Of a stretch of DNA of 64,000 nucleotides, positions 11,045 to 22,440 are shown one piece after another. Source of the DNA: Thamnidium elegans (lineage: Eukaryota > Mucoromycota > Mucoromycetes > Mucorales > Mucoraceae); NCBI GenBank assembly GCA_025201345.1, contig JAIXMG010000025.1:372001-436000 (forward strand), given 5' to 3'. The position numbers and the translations under genes were made by a program. Each line of letters starts with the position of its first letter. The first letter of the stretch is position 1. The notes beneath the pieces are model-generated. The model was given only the letters and a program-made list of their open reading frames with translations. It was not told the origin of the DNA and made no database searches.

Positions 11045-11834
11045 TTAATCTATTATGCATACAAAAAAATTTGATCTATGAAAAAAAAAATCGTCTGATT
11101 GTATCAGCAGCTCGCGTTCAGCCTGCGTATACAGCTTGCTCATCAGGCACGCAAAAGGAAACCAGTCCGGACGCACCAGCAACCCTAAACCACACTGATT
11201 GAGCAAAAAATGGATCGTTTTACCGCAGGAGATCATGTCCCGCATTTGTTGATAATTGCCGGTGGCGTTGTTGCCCAAGGCGACTAAAAGAGATAGGGGG
11301 GTAGTCCAGTTTCTCCGTCCTTTTTTTTTTTTTTTTTTTATGTTTTGGGTTTTTTACCTTGCAACAGATCCGTGGTGGTTCCTCCGCCGGAATGCAGGAG
11401 ACTGAGAAAAAGGGTATACCAGTTGTAGAGCTCCTGCATTTTTGTGGCATAAACGGCCAGGTGGAGATGGTCATAGCGGGTGACACGGTTGGCGCGTAAG
11501 GTGTCATACTCGGCCAGCCAGGTGGGCAAGGCGACGGCGATTTCAGCGTCCGTCATGGCCACGTGGAGGGGTTCGATTTCGATTGGCACAGCGGTGGCGT
11601 CGGTGGTTCCTCCATCATCCAGGTCATCGATGGCTACGATCGGATCAGCTTTCAAAGGACAGACACGATGAAAAAAAAGAAAAAAAAAACGACTTACATA
11701 ATTCCCAATCGTTTAATTGACTATCAGTAAACCGAATGTCGTACATGTGATTGTAGTAGAGCCGATTGTCTCGATTACTACCGTAAAAACCAGCCATGCA
11801 AAGTGCTTCGATCAACCCTTCCGCAAATTGGTCT

Positions 11835-11873
<39 letters not shown>

Positions 11874-12019
11874 GAGAGAAACCTGGATCGATTGCCATTC
11901 CTTGTCGAAAAAATTCGTACAGGCCTTGGGTCAGGTTGTTGGCAGGTGCTGGCGGTGGTTCGTCTACAGGAGCAGGTGGTACAGGGCGTGGCGTGGCGAG
12001 GAGGATTGCGACGAGACAT
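11045..12019 (-). CDS. GC-rich orphan gene with four exons, unknown function
   Basis: Minus-strand exons: about 12019-11883, 11832-11698, 11648-11358 and 11283-11045. The last three joins are all phase 1 and keep one frame: DQFAEGLIEALCMAGFYGSN, then SDPIVAIDDLDDGGTTD and RYDHLHLAVYATKMQELYNWYTLFLSLL, then VALGNNATGNYQQMRDMI and GLLVRPDWFPFACLMSKLYTQAE. The upstream exon in that frame reads VPPAPVDEPPPAPANNLTQGLYEFF. The nearest ATG (MSRRNPPRHATP) lies one base out of frame, so either a one-base indel broke the start or the true start is in an exon not found. The intron after exon 1 holds an A/T run of about 35. The sequence is strikingly GC-rich against its surroundings. No domain is recognised; a lineage-specific or element-borne gene is likely. 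Confidence 0.55.
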
Positions 12020-12274
12020 GAAAAAAGTGGTTAAAAAAAGAGGAAATGGTGCTAAAGAGAGCAAGCATCCGTTTGGGTTTTATACGCCACGCACCGTGAG
12101 CTCTATTTATCACAATGACAATGAACCTCGCCGTCCTTATTGTACGTCAGGCTGAATAATTGAGAACATATAATGTCCGACAAGGTTCCGCTGTCGATTT
12201 TTTTTTTCATGTTCTTCCCGAACCACCTGAAGTACCTGCAACGTCTCATCCAAGCAAGCCTAAAGACGGAGGAA

Positions 12275-12859
12275 TTAGTGAAAGAGGTAAAATAGTATCC
12301 GCGATACGTACATGGACCATGTAAAAGAACTGGCATAGATCGTTCTAGGCGGTCTGTTTCTGGTGAAAGTCTTGGGTGACTTCAACTTTTGCTTGGCGTA
12401 CAAAATGATACACACCATTTGATGGTATTGCATCGACCAAAGCCTGATATGCTTATCTGCGGCTTGCAGAAAGTAGATCTTTATTTTTTGGAAAGTGAAA
12501 CAGATAGCTTGGTGGTACTTATCAGCCACGGTATTTAACATGGCCAAGAGAGCAAACATACCCTTCGCGTTGTCAAATGAAGCCTTACGATCATCTGTCT
12601 TGGCGAGCGAACCAGCCGTTTCCAATAAGAGTATTTCGAGATTGTACCAGAAGTGCAGTCGAATTACGCCATCCGCTTTGTAAATTTTGCGATGGTCAAC
12701 TTTTCTAGATATACATGAAAGTTGCTTGGTCATTGCCTGCAGTTCCTCTTCACTAGGAATATAATACGAGTACGAATTATCAAGTAAAGGTATAATTGCT
12801 TCCATGCATCTGAAAGCAAACGTATCATTATAAACTGGCTCGGAATGGCGAATGGATGG
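12275..12859 (-). pseudogene. large exon of an unknown, probably repeated gene family
   Basis: Open from an acceptor-like CAG (exon starts at 12859, PSIRHSEPVYNDTFAFRCMEAIIPLLD) to a stop at 12275. It includes KIYKADGVIRLHFWYNLEILLLETAGSLAK, SFDNAKGMFALLAMLNTVADKY and FLQAADKHIRLWSM. A strong donor (GTAAGTG) sits upstream near 12930. The exon it would close (DIISTIGLIQKTDLIK) runs into TAA stops just before that donor, so the gene looks broken. The KADG...LLLET...SFD...KGMFALLAMLNTVAD pattern reminds me of a multicopy protein family of Mucorales, from memory and not certain. Function unknown. An upstream open frame at 13001-13219 (MVDKRLKSIPHWYFGKLLFFF) may be another piece. Confidence 0.45.
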
Positions 12860-14102
12860 CTGTTTTTTTTATAAACTTCAACCCTAATACTATTGTTTAA
12901 TTAATGAGTTATATCTGAAGAAATCACTTACATTATATCAATTATTTTATCAAGTCAGTCTTTTGAATTAAACCAATGGTTGAAATAATGTCGGCGATGT
13001 CTATAGTACAGCATATTTTTTTGTTTCGTTTTCGCGAAAAGGCTGAACCAATGGTATAGATTTCGAATGGAGAGAAGTTTTATGGGACTTCATAACCTCG
13101 ATCACTGAATAGAAACTTCTACAGTTCCTACCTTCAATGAGCTCCAGATTTATTTCAAAGAAAAAAAGAAGTTTACCAAAATACCAATGTGGAATTGACT
13201 TTAAACGTTTATCTACCATAGTGATTATTGGATGAAGAAATGGAAAAGTCAGTAATGGTAAGGAAGCAATTATACATATAAAAGAAAGTACCTCTTTTTG
13301 GTGCTAATTTATAACAATTTTTTGGCGCGCTTCCAACAAATAACAGGTTTTTTTTTTTTAATTATGTATGAGCACGTGAGAAAATAAATTGTAATATAAA
13401 TATCCTTTTCTTTTTTCTAACAATGAATTCATATACAAGCAAGTACTTTTTATATAATAATCAAATGTTTAAATATTTCAAAAGAGGCGTCCTTATGATA
13501 TGGTGGTGTCGGTGCAGGAATTTCCCTAAATTGGCACTGGTGGTGTACCTCTTTTTTACGTTAGATTGCGAAAGATAGCCATTCACTATCTGTGACTATT
13601 CGTAATAAAGGATCCAAAAAGCTGCATTAAACCGGATTGTAAGTTTGTAAATGCCAGTATCACTTACCTTTTTATTTATTTACATAATAGGTTAATGGTG
13701 TCGAGGAGGAAGATGTCCTTGACACTTTTTCAATTTGCGATATACCTGTAGTGGATGAAGTCGAATCCCGATTTTTTTTTAGTTTTATTTTATCGTAAGC
13801 AAAATATATAAGAAATCTCCACACAATTAAAGCACGTTCCATATACGTAGCTTAATTAATTCTATTAATTCCACCGATACACCAGTTGTAAATAATAGTT
13901 ATGGTGAGAATTACAACACTAACATTGTAAGCTCGCATGTAGTTTATTATTAATTATCTGCCTAGAAGAGGAAGTGTTCTTCCGTGCTTGACTTCTCATC
14001 TTTCATTCAGGCATCCTGTATGGGTGATTAGCCTTTTCTTGACGGAAAAGAACCAAATCTGATGAGGTCCTTTTATACCAATCAAGGATAAAAAAACACT
14101 TA
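12860..14102. other. gene-poor stretch with possible exon relics
   Basis: It contains the short minus open frame 13001-13219 noted with the previous entry. A possible plus-strand exon at 13692-13772 (VNGVEEEDVLDTFSICDIPVVDEVES) follows a good acceptor (CATAATAG), but no complete gene could be assembled. The rest is AT-rich spacer. Confidence 0.4.
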
Positions 14103-14586
14103 TTATATGACAATATCAACCCAAGGTGCTGTCGTTACATGGTTTCGCGAAGGGCCTGTTGCTGATGCGCCTAATTTAAAATCGGTCGAAATAGACCCCA
14201 CATTGACAGGACCCGTACGATCTTCCAGGGGGGGGGGGGCTTTAGAAAGGCGCAGGTCGAATACGATCCCGTAAGGCAATGCGTGCATACGGAGTATGAA
14301 TGATAGAATGAAACGTTAGAGTGGTTGTTTCAATCGTGGTGAGGGGAGAGATTGTGAGGGTATCCAGCGGGTTAAAGGTACGGCTGGTAAGGTAGTTGCC
14401 AGTGACAGTAAGCACAAGGCAGTAATTCCTGTTTTGATCGGCCACATCGACTCCTTCCGATTTGTAAAATGCAGCTACTACCATTGCGTACATGGTAAGG
14501 GAAATGTGCAAAATGACACCGCTTTCTTATTGAGCAACTAGCACATACTGGCCATGAACTGCTATCAGCCGTCTTGTAGGTAATGC
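14103..14586 (-). pseudogene. broken orphan gene (one stop, one frameshift)
   Basis: Reading the minus strand from 14586: LPTRRLIAVHGQYVLVAQ, a TAA stop, then ESGVILHISLTMYAMVVAAFYKSEGVDVADQNRNYCLVLTVTG and LTISPLTTIETTTLTFHSIIH to a stop at 14242. In the neighbouring frame the coding-like sequence continues as VFDLRLSKAPPPLEDRTG and FKLGASATGPSRNHV to a stop at 14103. The change of frame falls close to a run of G (14227-14238 on plus), a likely slippage site. The protein looks beta-rich. No family is recognised. Composition is GC-richer than the flanks, like the genes at 6 and 11 kb. Confidence 0.45.
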
Positions 14587-14729
14587 TTGCAAACAAAAAA
14601 ACAAAAAAAGACTGACTCGGAGATCAAAAAGTTGCATTATTAACAGAGAAGAGTAAGGTGCGTTATATACTTTTCTAACTGTGAGAGAAACCGGGTAATC
14701 AATAAGGATAAGTAGATAGTAGCCTGTGC

Positions 14730-14915
14730 TTAGATTATATAACCAATAAGCAAGTCATCCGTAGTGGATAATCCTGTGGTGTAATCTTCTAAATCGCATA
14801 CCATCAAATATTTAATCCTATTGGATTGGATTTCGGACAGATAATTATGTAGTGAATGAATAGCCCATACGATGTCATTATGAAGCGGAAAGTGAGAATG
14901 ATCAGGAGAGTATTG
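14730..14915 (-). pseudogene. coding-like fragment, unknown family
   Basis: An open minus-strand frame without a start codon reads YSPDHSHFPLHNDIVWAIHSL, then NYLSEIQSNRIKYLMVC and DLEDYTTGLSTTDDLLIGYII, then a stop. Its amino acid makeup is protein-like rather than random AT-rich translation. It lies just upstream of the broken gene at 14103-14586 on the same strand and could be an earlier exon of it. No function can be assigned. Confidence 0.35.
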
Positions 14916-15219
14916 TCAACAATATGAATTGAGAATTAAAATCCTCGGTTAGTGTCTAATCTGCTATTATTGTAACAAAACTACATATTATAAGCTAGTT
15001 TTCAATGTATATAACACATTACATTTTGATTTTTACTAAATGGATATAAGTTATATGCAGGCTTCTTTGCGGCTTAACTACGTGTACAAAAGCACTGCAA
15101 ATAAACAACTTTAGATGAACGTTTAAGATTTCAATGATTTTATTCAAAGTTCATAGCTTTTGTAATAAGTAAGCCTTTACTATATACGGTATTAGTGCTT
15201 ATACGGTATATAAAAAGTT

Positions 15220-15541
15220 TTAGTGCCTGCTATTACGATAAATGCTATACAACGTTATATTTCTAGCGCTGCGAATTCCGCGTTCCAGAGCCCACCAGAG
15301 ATACTCAATCGGGTTTAAATCAGGGCCAGTATTCAAATCCCCCGATTTGATGAGACTCCTTCCACCATCTAGCGTACGCGCCAGTATGACTTGAAGCTCC
15401 ATATTCTTGTAAGTTAAAGCATATATCTTCGTCCTCCGTCAATTTCTGGATATATTCATCCTGGTTCACAGTGTCACCAATAATTGTCAAAGGTCCAAAT
15501 CCTCCACCCCAAAAACAGCCCCGAAATTTAGCATGACCCAC
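15220..15541 (-). mobile_element. Tc1/mariner transposase fragment
   Basis: The minus strand encodes the C-terminal half of a Tc1-like DDE transposase. It reads FWGGGFGPLTIIGDTVNQDEYIQ, then LQEYGASSHTGAYARWWKESHQIGGFEYWP, and after a frameshift DLNPIEYLWWALERGIRSARN. The family's second catalytic Asp (usually in QEDGASCH) is replaced by Tyr here, and the NPIE motif with the terminal acidic residue survives. No N-terminal half or terminal repeats are recognised next to it. It resembles the copy at 26.3 kb in wording but is a separate, dead remnant. Confidence 0.85.
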
Positions 15542-15566
15542 GATTAATTTGGTGTGACTGTAGCAA

Positions 15567-15992
15567 TCATTTTCCTCTGGTTGGCGTAAAACTAGCAGAA
15601 AACAAAGTATTTGCTTCGGTGGTGCTCATGACACCAGTGTCTTCAGAAACAAGGGTGCTAGTATCACTTAGGGTTGTTCCTGTTGCTGGCACTGTATTAG
15701 CAACTGAACTGATTACATTAGAAGAGCAGGTGTAGATATGTTCGTTCCAGGCCCCAAATGTTATCGTGTTTGCTAATCCCGCAATTCTTCTCGTTTTTCG
15801 TCTTTCCCAATACAACTTGGCTTCTTTTGTTTTTCTCCAATTTTCAAAATCGTTTATAAGTTTGCTTTCCTTACTGTTGATAAAGCAATATTCCACGATA
15901 AATTCGGAACGACGAGTGACAGTTTGACGGTTGTAAGCCTGGAAAAAGTCAAAGAAGATGAGATGATTTAATTGTTGCTGGTTTTTGAGCAA
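15567..15992 (-). CDS. unknown ORF, possible single-exon remnant
   Basis: Open minus-strand frame: RRSEFIVEYCFINSKESKLINDFENWRKTKEAKLYWERRKTRRIAGLANTITFGAWNEHIYTCSSNV, followed by a Thr/Ser-rich tail and a stop. A pyrimidine-rich CAG (GACTTTTTCCAG, exon from 15938) could be an acceptor, so the apparent start at 15992 may lie in an intron. The charged helical segment followed by a T/S-rich tail looks like real coding sequence. It is not recognised and lies beside the mariner fragment. Confidence 0.4.
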   Translation of the reverse strand: MLKNQQQLNHLIFFDFFQAYNRQTVTRRSEFIVEYCFINSKESKLINDFENWRKTKEAKLYWERRKTRRIAGLANTITFGAWNEHIYTCSSNVISSVANTVPATGTTLSDTSTLVSEDTGVMSTTEANTLFSASFTPTRGK

Positions 15993-16617
15993 CCAGTTGA
16001 GCTCGATAGGTCGCTTTCGCTCTGTTTGCGTTTATTTGAGTTAGTCGTAAGCTGTAGGGTGGTAGTGAAGAACTTGGGCACAATCAATTTTAGTTTTTTT
16101 GTTGTTGAAAATTTTTCTCATTTATTTGGAAAACACAGTACTTGCTGGCACACAAAAAAGTGTCTTCTCTTTTTACGCGAATAAAACTTTTTTTCCTAGT
16201 CTTTTTCCCCCAAAAAGAAAACGTTCTAGGCTATTATGCTCCCAAAAAAAAAAAAAAAAAAAAAAAAAAAAAGCATGATGCACGGTCAATTTGCATGGTC
16301 TATTAAAAAAGACGATGTATTACCTTTCACTCACCTTTATAGATAGCTGTTACTCTAAGATGAACCGTATCGGTTTGTACGAACATAAAAACACAAAAAC
16401 AAAAGTATAAAATCCATACAGTAAGTGAGCTCCTATTTTATCATTCATGTGATATATTAAGTCACCATACCACTACTTTGTTTCGTATACTCGTATTTGT
16501 ATACATTTGGTGATCATTTTTATTAATACAAGTAAACAAGGTCTTGGTGATCATTATAAATATAATTTTATTTCTCTTTTCGTAACTTAATTAATATCTA
16601 TAGACGCTGGTTTTTTG

Positions 16618-16656
<39 letters not shown>

Positions 16657-17988
16657 AAAAGACACAGAGGCAAGATGCAACTGGTGGTATGATTTTGTAG
16701 TACGCCAGTTGATTAATTTCATATAACCAAGTCAGGCGGCGGGGGCGTCAGACCATTTGCTTATGCAGAAAAATGTATATTCGTAAAGTCAAGTATAAAA
16801 GGCCCCTATTGCCTTAAGCGAAAAGTGAGATGGGTGATTTTTTTCATCCCCTCCTGAAGCACCTCCTTTTTTTTTTTTTTTTTTTTTTTTTTCGAAAGAA
16901 GAGATGACTTCTCTTACTTGCATGTATGGAGTTTGCCGGCTGGTAACCTGCTTTTTCTGAGTCTATCGGCCCGGGGCGGAGGAAGGGGGGGGGGTTTTTT
17001 TAGCAATAATATATATATTTAAAGTGCCTTTTTTTTATTGTGTAAACTAATTTTCTTGGCGTTGATGCTTCTTTTTTTCTGTAGGTTATTGTACTTAGAA
17101 TACTATCTTTTTTAAAAATAAATAAATACGTATCAATGTATCTTCTATTAAAACAAAGCGACTGATACTTATAGTATCATCCTTTTACGTTGTAAGCATA
17201 TTTTAGACCTCACATTTTATGTGTGGACGATCTTACATATAGAAGCTTAAGGAACAATAGAAGGTTGATTTAAACAATACTAAACTTGTTATGGTGTAAC
17301 ACGATTTTTTTTTAAGTTTTGGTCTAGCAAATTACCAATAGGATTTAAGCCTTGATATCAATGCACTGTAAACTGTCTTCAGAACTTAAAAAGGGTTTGC
17401 TGTAAAAACGTGCGCTCATTCATTTTTAATTAGTTTTAATTTGTTTGATGTACTTGCCGAGTAATCTCCCCCCGTAAGTCATTCGACTACTATTGTGTGT
17501 ATATCTCTCTTTTTTTTTTAAAAAAAAAAGTAAAAGAGGTACTTGTGACGCGGTAATGTGTTTAACCTCCTTTTTCATTTTATTTGCAAGATTTTTTTTT
17601 AGTTTGCTCTTGTGAGGAAGATCCTTAGATTGGTTAAAATTATAGTCTTGTATATTGTGTGCAAAGATACTCATTAAAATGAAGGATATCTTGTTTATTA
17701 GTTGATAGCTTTCAGTTGTTGTTGTTTAGCGTCATATGAAAAAAAAACCAACGTCAATTGATGTATTAGCATAGATCAGACTTTTTTTTTTTTTTTGCCT
17801 GGACTATCTTTGTCGCACCAATAAAACTAAAAAGCCTGAAAAACACACAGTGGGCGCTGGGAATAAAGTTTTTTTTTCTTTTTTTTTTGGTCAACAATCA
17901 AACCCCCCTTTTCTTCTTTTCTCTCTCTTCTTTCTCTCTCTTCTTTTCTCTGTATACATATATATTCACTTTTTTACAAGTAAAGCAA
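15993..17988. other. gene-poor stretch with long homopolymers
   Basis: It includes poly-A runs at about 16243-16272 and 16619-16654 and a poly-T at about 16866-16892, with a GC-rich patch (near 16735-16750) and a G run at about 16986-16995. A TATAAAAGGC motif sits at about 16795. The last 100 bp are a CT-rich leader typical of fungal promoters before the MAPKKK start. No gene is recognised. Confidence 0.5.
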
Positions 17989-20900
17989 ATGTCTAGTGAA
18001 AAAAAAGTGCGTTGGACAAAGCATGATACAGACATTCTAGATCAACAAGAAGAACCTAATTCTACAGCACCAACTACCAACGGTGTAGATTCTCCGTGGC
18101 CGTTTATTCCCACTACAAATTTTACGACGCAAATACCGCATAATGCTTATCAAGATGAAGATGATTACAGTGACGATGACGATCAAAGTAATAGCGACGA
18201 AGATGACGAAACAGCGTTTAATCAACTATATGCTCGTAACCACTCCCTTGCTACAGTTGCACCTGAAATTACGCATGAACGTTTAGAATGGCAGCAAATG
18301 TTGCAATCAGTTTTATTAGGTGAAGTCATCAAGTCAGAAAAGAAACGACTTTCTAGTTCAGATAAATTTCAAGCAACAAAACCGACACAAGAAATTTGGT
18401 TATCCTTACGTGCTTTATTACGTGGAAGAACTATGTTACAAGAACAAAAATCCTTAGAAGATAGTCGTAAAGAAATTGAAGGTGTTTTACAAATGGTCAT
18501 GGACTTTAAAGTGAATGAAAACGAAAAAGATTCAGCACTTTCTAAAGTTGCAGATGTCTTGAAGAATGTAGATCGCATTGAATCACTTTATACCACAAGA
18601 GCAGAAATGATCTTGGCTCATCCGCGTTATGGCTCCATTGAGTTTCAAACTAAATTGGAAGCACTGAACGCTTGGTGTACAGTCACTCGTAGTCTTAGTA
18701 TGCAGTACAAGATTCTACGTAATTGGACTGGCTCCGAAGACTTACAGATTGCTAGAAAAAAGACAGACGAAACTCTAGTAACTAATACCAAAGAAGAACA
18801 AAGAAATAACGATACTTCGTTTGTTGAACGATTATTAAAAGAATCTGCTTTACAAGATACCTTTGATAAAAGAACTTTATCTGCACTTAATTCTTTACTT
18901 GTAAAATCAAAACAAACAATGATATCTAATTCAAATCAATTTCAAGAAATGAATTTACCTTCCTTCATCTCTCAGTTACGACAATTGGCTTATTTTCCAA
19001 TTTCACTTGTAGAAGAAGCTTTGAAACTTCGATTGGAGTATAAAGATAGAATGAATGAACCACCGAAGCAAATGGTTGATGCTATGATGGAAGATTATCG
19101 TGGTTTACTTTCACTGGCTTGTAGAGTTAAACGTGAATATGAAGAATTAACACATTCTGCACCTGGCTGGAGATTAGATGACGATGAACCGGTTGACCAT
19201 AACTATGATCATGTATTAATGGAATCCGTTCGCTTTTACTTTAAATTAATCACTTGGAAACTAAACTTGGAAAAAGAAAATAACCTTCGAGAATGTGAAG
19301 TAATGGAAAAAGAATGGGCATTTTTAAAGAGTACCGTATGTCAAACTGTTGATAAAGCTGATTGGGAATGTGCTGAACAATTCTGGTAATATACTATATA
19401 ATAATAATTCCAGCTTTATATCTTTGTTAATTTTTGTGTATCTTTAGTTCTTTAACAAATCGATTGTTAGCAGATGTGATGCGAGATTATATATCTAGTT
19501 TGAAAATACCATCTGAATCTGTTGATGGTGGTATCGAAGTCAAATATACAAAGTTATTACATACTATGCGTATGCGTGCGAGAAAATTACTTCAGTTCGC
19601 TAGGTAAAATATATATATATATATACACAAAATAAGGCATTCGATCTTTTTTATAATTATTAAACTTAGGGTACTTGCATTTTAACTAAAATATCCTTTT
19701 TATCTTAATAGATTTTTTATGAGTCAGTTTGAAAATGCGGCAGAATATGTAGTTGAATCAGAAAACATGGATAAGTTTGTCACATGTCTTGTCGAAACAG
19801 GTCATTTCTTGGTATATACAGGTGCATTTGAAGAGGACCGAATTTATGTGATTGCATCACCTTCCTTGTACGGCAGAGAAGAAACTATTCAAACATTAAT
19901 ACAGTCTTGTTTTGCCTATGATAAACAACCACAGCCTTCAACACCTTTAGTACCAGGAGTTACTAGTGTCAATGGTGAACAATCTGAAGATTATATCTTG
20001 ATTTTTTCACCGTGGCAAAATATTATGTGGACTGGTGAAGTAATCGAAGTACCTACACGATTTATTCATTTAGGTATCAAGACGCGACGTGTTCGATTAA
20101 CTACTGGAGACTCTACTAAACTTGCTTCTGCCAAGGCATCATTTTGGGCTGCAGTTCAGCACTCTGGCATTGAAATCATTCAAGAGCATCGAGCTCATAT
20201 TCCTCGAATCAATAAAGAACTTTACAAGATCAAAATGACGGTATTTAAATTAGCAGATTCTACCATCTCCAGTGTTAGCATGATTCGTGAACAAACGATG
20301 GGTCTTGGCTGTCAAGAACTTGTTGAAGAATGCTTTAGTTTTGCTAGTGATTTCGGTATTCGAGCAGCAAAATTTTTAGAGCTGGCCGTACGACTTCAAT
20401 TGGATTTAAAGTTGGTAAGATTGGCTATTGATTGGATTTGCTTTATTACCGATGATTGTATACCCTCTGATAGAAAGACGTTTCGTTGGGCTGTGGCTGC
20501 ACTCGAGTTTGTACATATGATGACGCGTGGTGCTAATATCTTGGCTTTAAATGAAAACGAGTTTGCTACTTTACAAAGTAAAGTAGCGAGATGTGTTGCG
20601 TTACTTATCTCGCATTTCGATGTGTTGGGTACAAGGTATATTTATGAACTCAAGGTCAAAGAAGATCAACAGAGACGTCGTGGTATCACTGCTAAACGCA
20701 ATTCGTACTTAACTTCCAAGAGTTCTGATAAAGATAATATTACAACCAGTTCTACTTTTGGTGCTACGAATGATGTTGCAGTTACAGGTGGAGGGGGTAT
20801 TATCTATAGACGTGATACATGGATGCGTAGAATCAATGAATTGGAAACAAAGAGATCAGCTGATGAACAAGAACGTAAGATTATTGGTAAGATCTTGGAT

Positions 20901-22285
20901 GATCAAAAGCCAGAAGATCAATCATTAGTATTCTTGGCTCCTTCTTCTTCGAATATTCAATTTAGTTGGCAACAAGGTAGATTTATTGGCGCTGGTACGT
21001 TTGGTTCCGTTTATTTGGCTATCAATTTGGATACCTCTACTGTTATGGCTGTCAAGGAAATTCGATTCCCTGACTCTAGTTCGTTATCTGCTTTGCACAA
21101 GTCTATTAAGGAAGAAATGAAGGTGATGGAAATGCTTCATCATACCAATATTGTACAATACTTTGGCATGGTAAGTTTTTATTTTATTGTTTTTTTTTAT
21201 TATGTGCTAATGGTAATAATAGGAAGTACATCGTGATCGTGTATATATTTTTATGGAGTACTGTGAAAACGGTAGTTTAGGCGCTTTGCTTGATCATGGT
21301 GGGCGTATTGAAGACGAAGTTTATGTTGTTGACTATGCATACCAATTATTAAGTGGTCTTGCTTACTTGCATGGTAATAACATTGTGCATCGTGATATTA
21401 AACCTGATAGTAAGTTTTTTTATTGTTATTTTTTAAAAAAAGAATTTTGAACTAAAAAACATAATTAGATATTTTAATTGATTATAATGGTCAATTAAAG
21501 TTATCGGATTTCGGTGCTGCTAAGATTTTAGCAAAGGGTCAAAAGACAATGGGCCGTACTACAGTTAATATGAATGTTAATAGTTTAGCAGGAACACCAA
21601 TGTATATGGTAAAGCCTTTATTATTATTATTATTGTTATTAGTATATTCTAAAGTCTTTTTTTTTTCAATTAGGCCCCAGAAGTTATTACAGGCGGTGAA
21701 TCAGGTCGTAGGGGATCTATGGATATTTGGTCTTTGGGTTGCTGTATTGTACAAATGGCTACAGGTCGTCGTCCATGGAGTACACTGGAGAATGAATGGT
21801 CAGTTATGTACCATGTTGTGACGGGTCATCCACCTCTTCCAGATGCATCTCAATTAACAAGTCCCGGTATTGACTTCCTCAAGAAATGTTTTGTACGTGA
21901 TCCTAATAAGCGTCCTACTGCAGAGGAGTTATTAAATCACCCTTGGATTACAAGCTATGTTGATAATTATAGTGAAGAACAGTTACCGGTTCCTGTACAA
22001 GAAGGAAGTAATGCGGGTTCGCTTGGTCATGATAATGAATGGGTTAGTGAAGTACCAGATCCTTCCATCTTGGCTATAGATGATATCCCACCCATTCTAA
22101 GATCCATCAATTCAACACCTTCTTTGGAAAGACCTATGGTAAGAAGTATTCCTAATAGTTTGGCGCTTGATGGTATGGCGAACAGTCATGAAAATGGGCC
22201 ACAAGCTCAAGCCTATTTTCGAGATATAGCAGCTCAACATGCATCTGATATTCAGTGGAATCCAAATTCTTCAAATCAATCTTAA
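17989..22285 (+). CDS. MAP kinase kinase kinase, Ssk2/Ssk22/Wis4 type (HOG/stress pathway)
   Basis: Six exons: 17989-19385, 19448-19603, 19712-21170, 21223-21409, 21469-21608 and 21674-22285, giving 1316 residues. A long N-terminal regulatory region begins with an acidic stretch (DEDDYSDDDDQSNSDEDDE), then the helical domain typical of Ssk2/Wis4. The kinase domain is C-terminal: the glycine loop GAGTFGSVYLA, AVKEI lysine, HRDIKPDNILID catalytic loop, SDFGAAK in place of DFG, and GTPMYMAPEV. In yeasts this family is switched on by the response regulator Ssk1 and phosphorylates the Pbs2/Wis1 MAPKK. The start MSSEKKVRW was chosen because the upstream in-frame Met opens a CT-rich Phe/Leu stretch that is 5' leader. 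All kinase residues look intact. Confidence 0.94.
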
Positions 22286-22440
22286 AACTATTTTTTTTTT
22301 TTATTTTTTCTATACGCACTCAACTCACACATATTTACATCTTATACAAAAAACTTCATAATCTTTTTTTTTCTTTTCACACACACTCTCTCTATTTTTT
22401 TTCCAAGAAAATATATTATAATACAATTTTTTTTTATTAT

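Noticed and set aside
17887..17988. Upstream in-frame Met of the MAPKKK
   Set aside because: It opens a Phe/Ser/Leu stretch translated from the CT-rich leader; MSSEKKVRW at 17989 is a better start.
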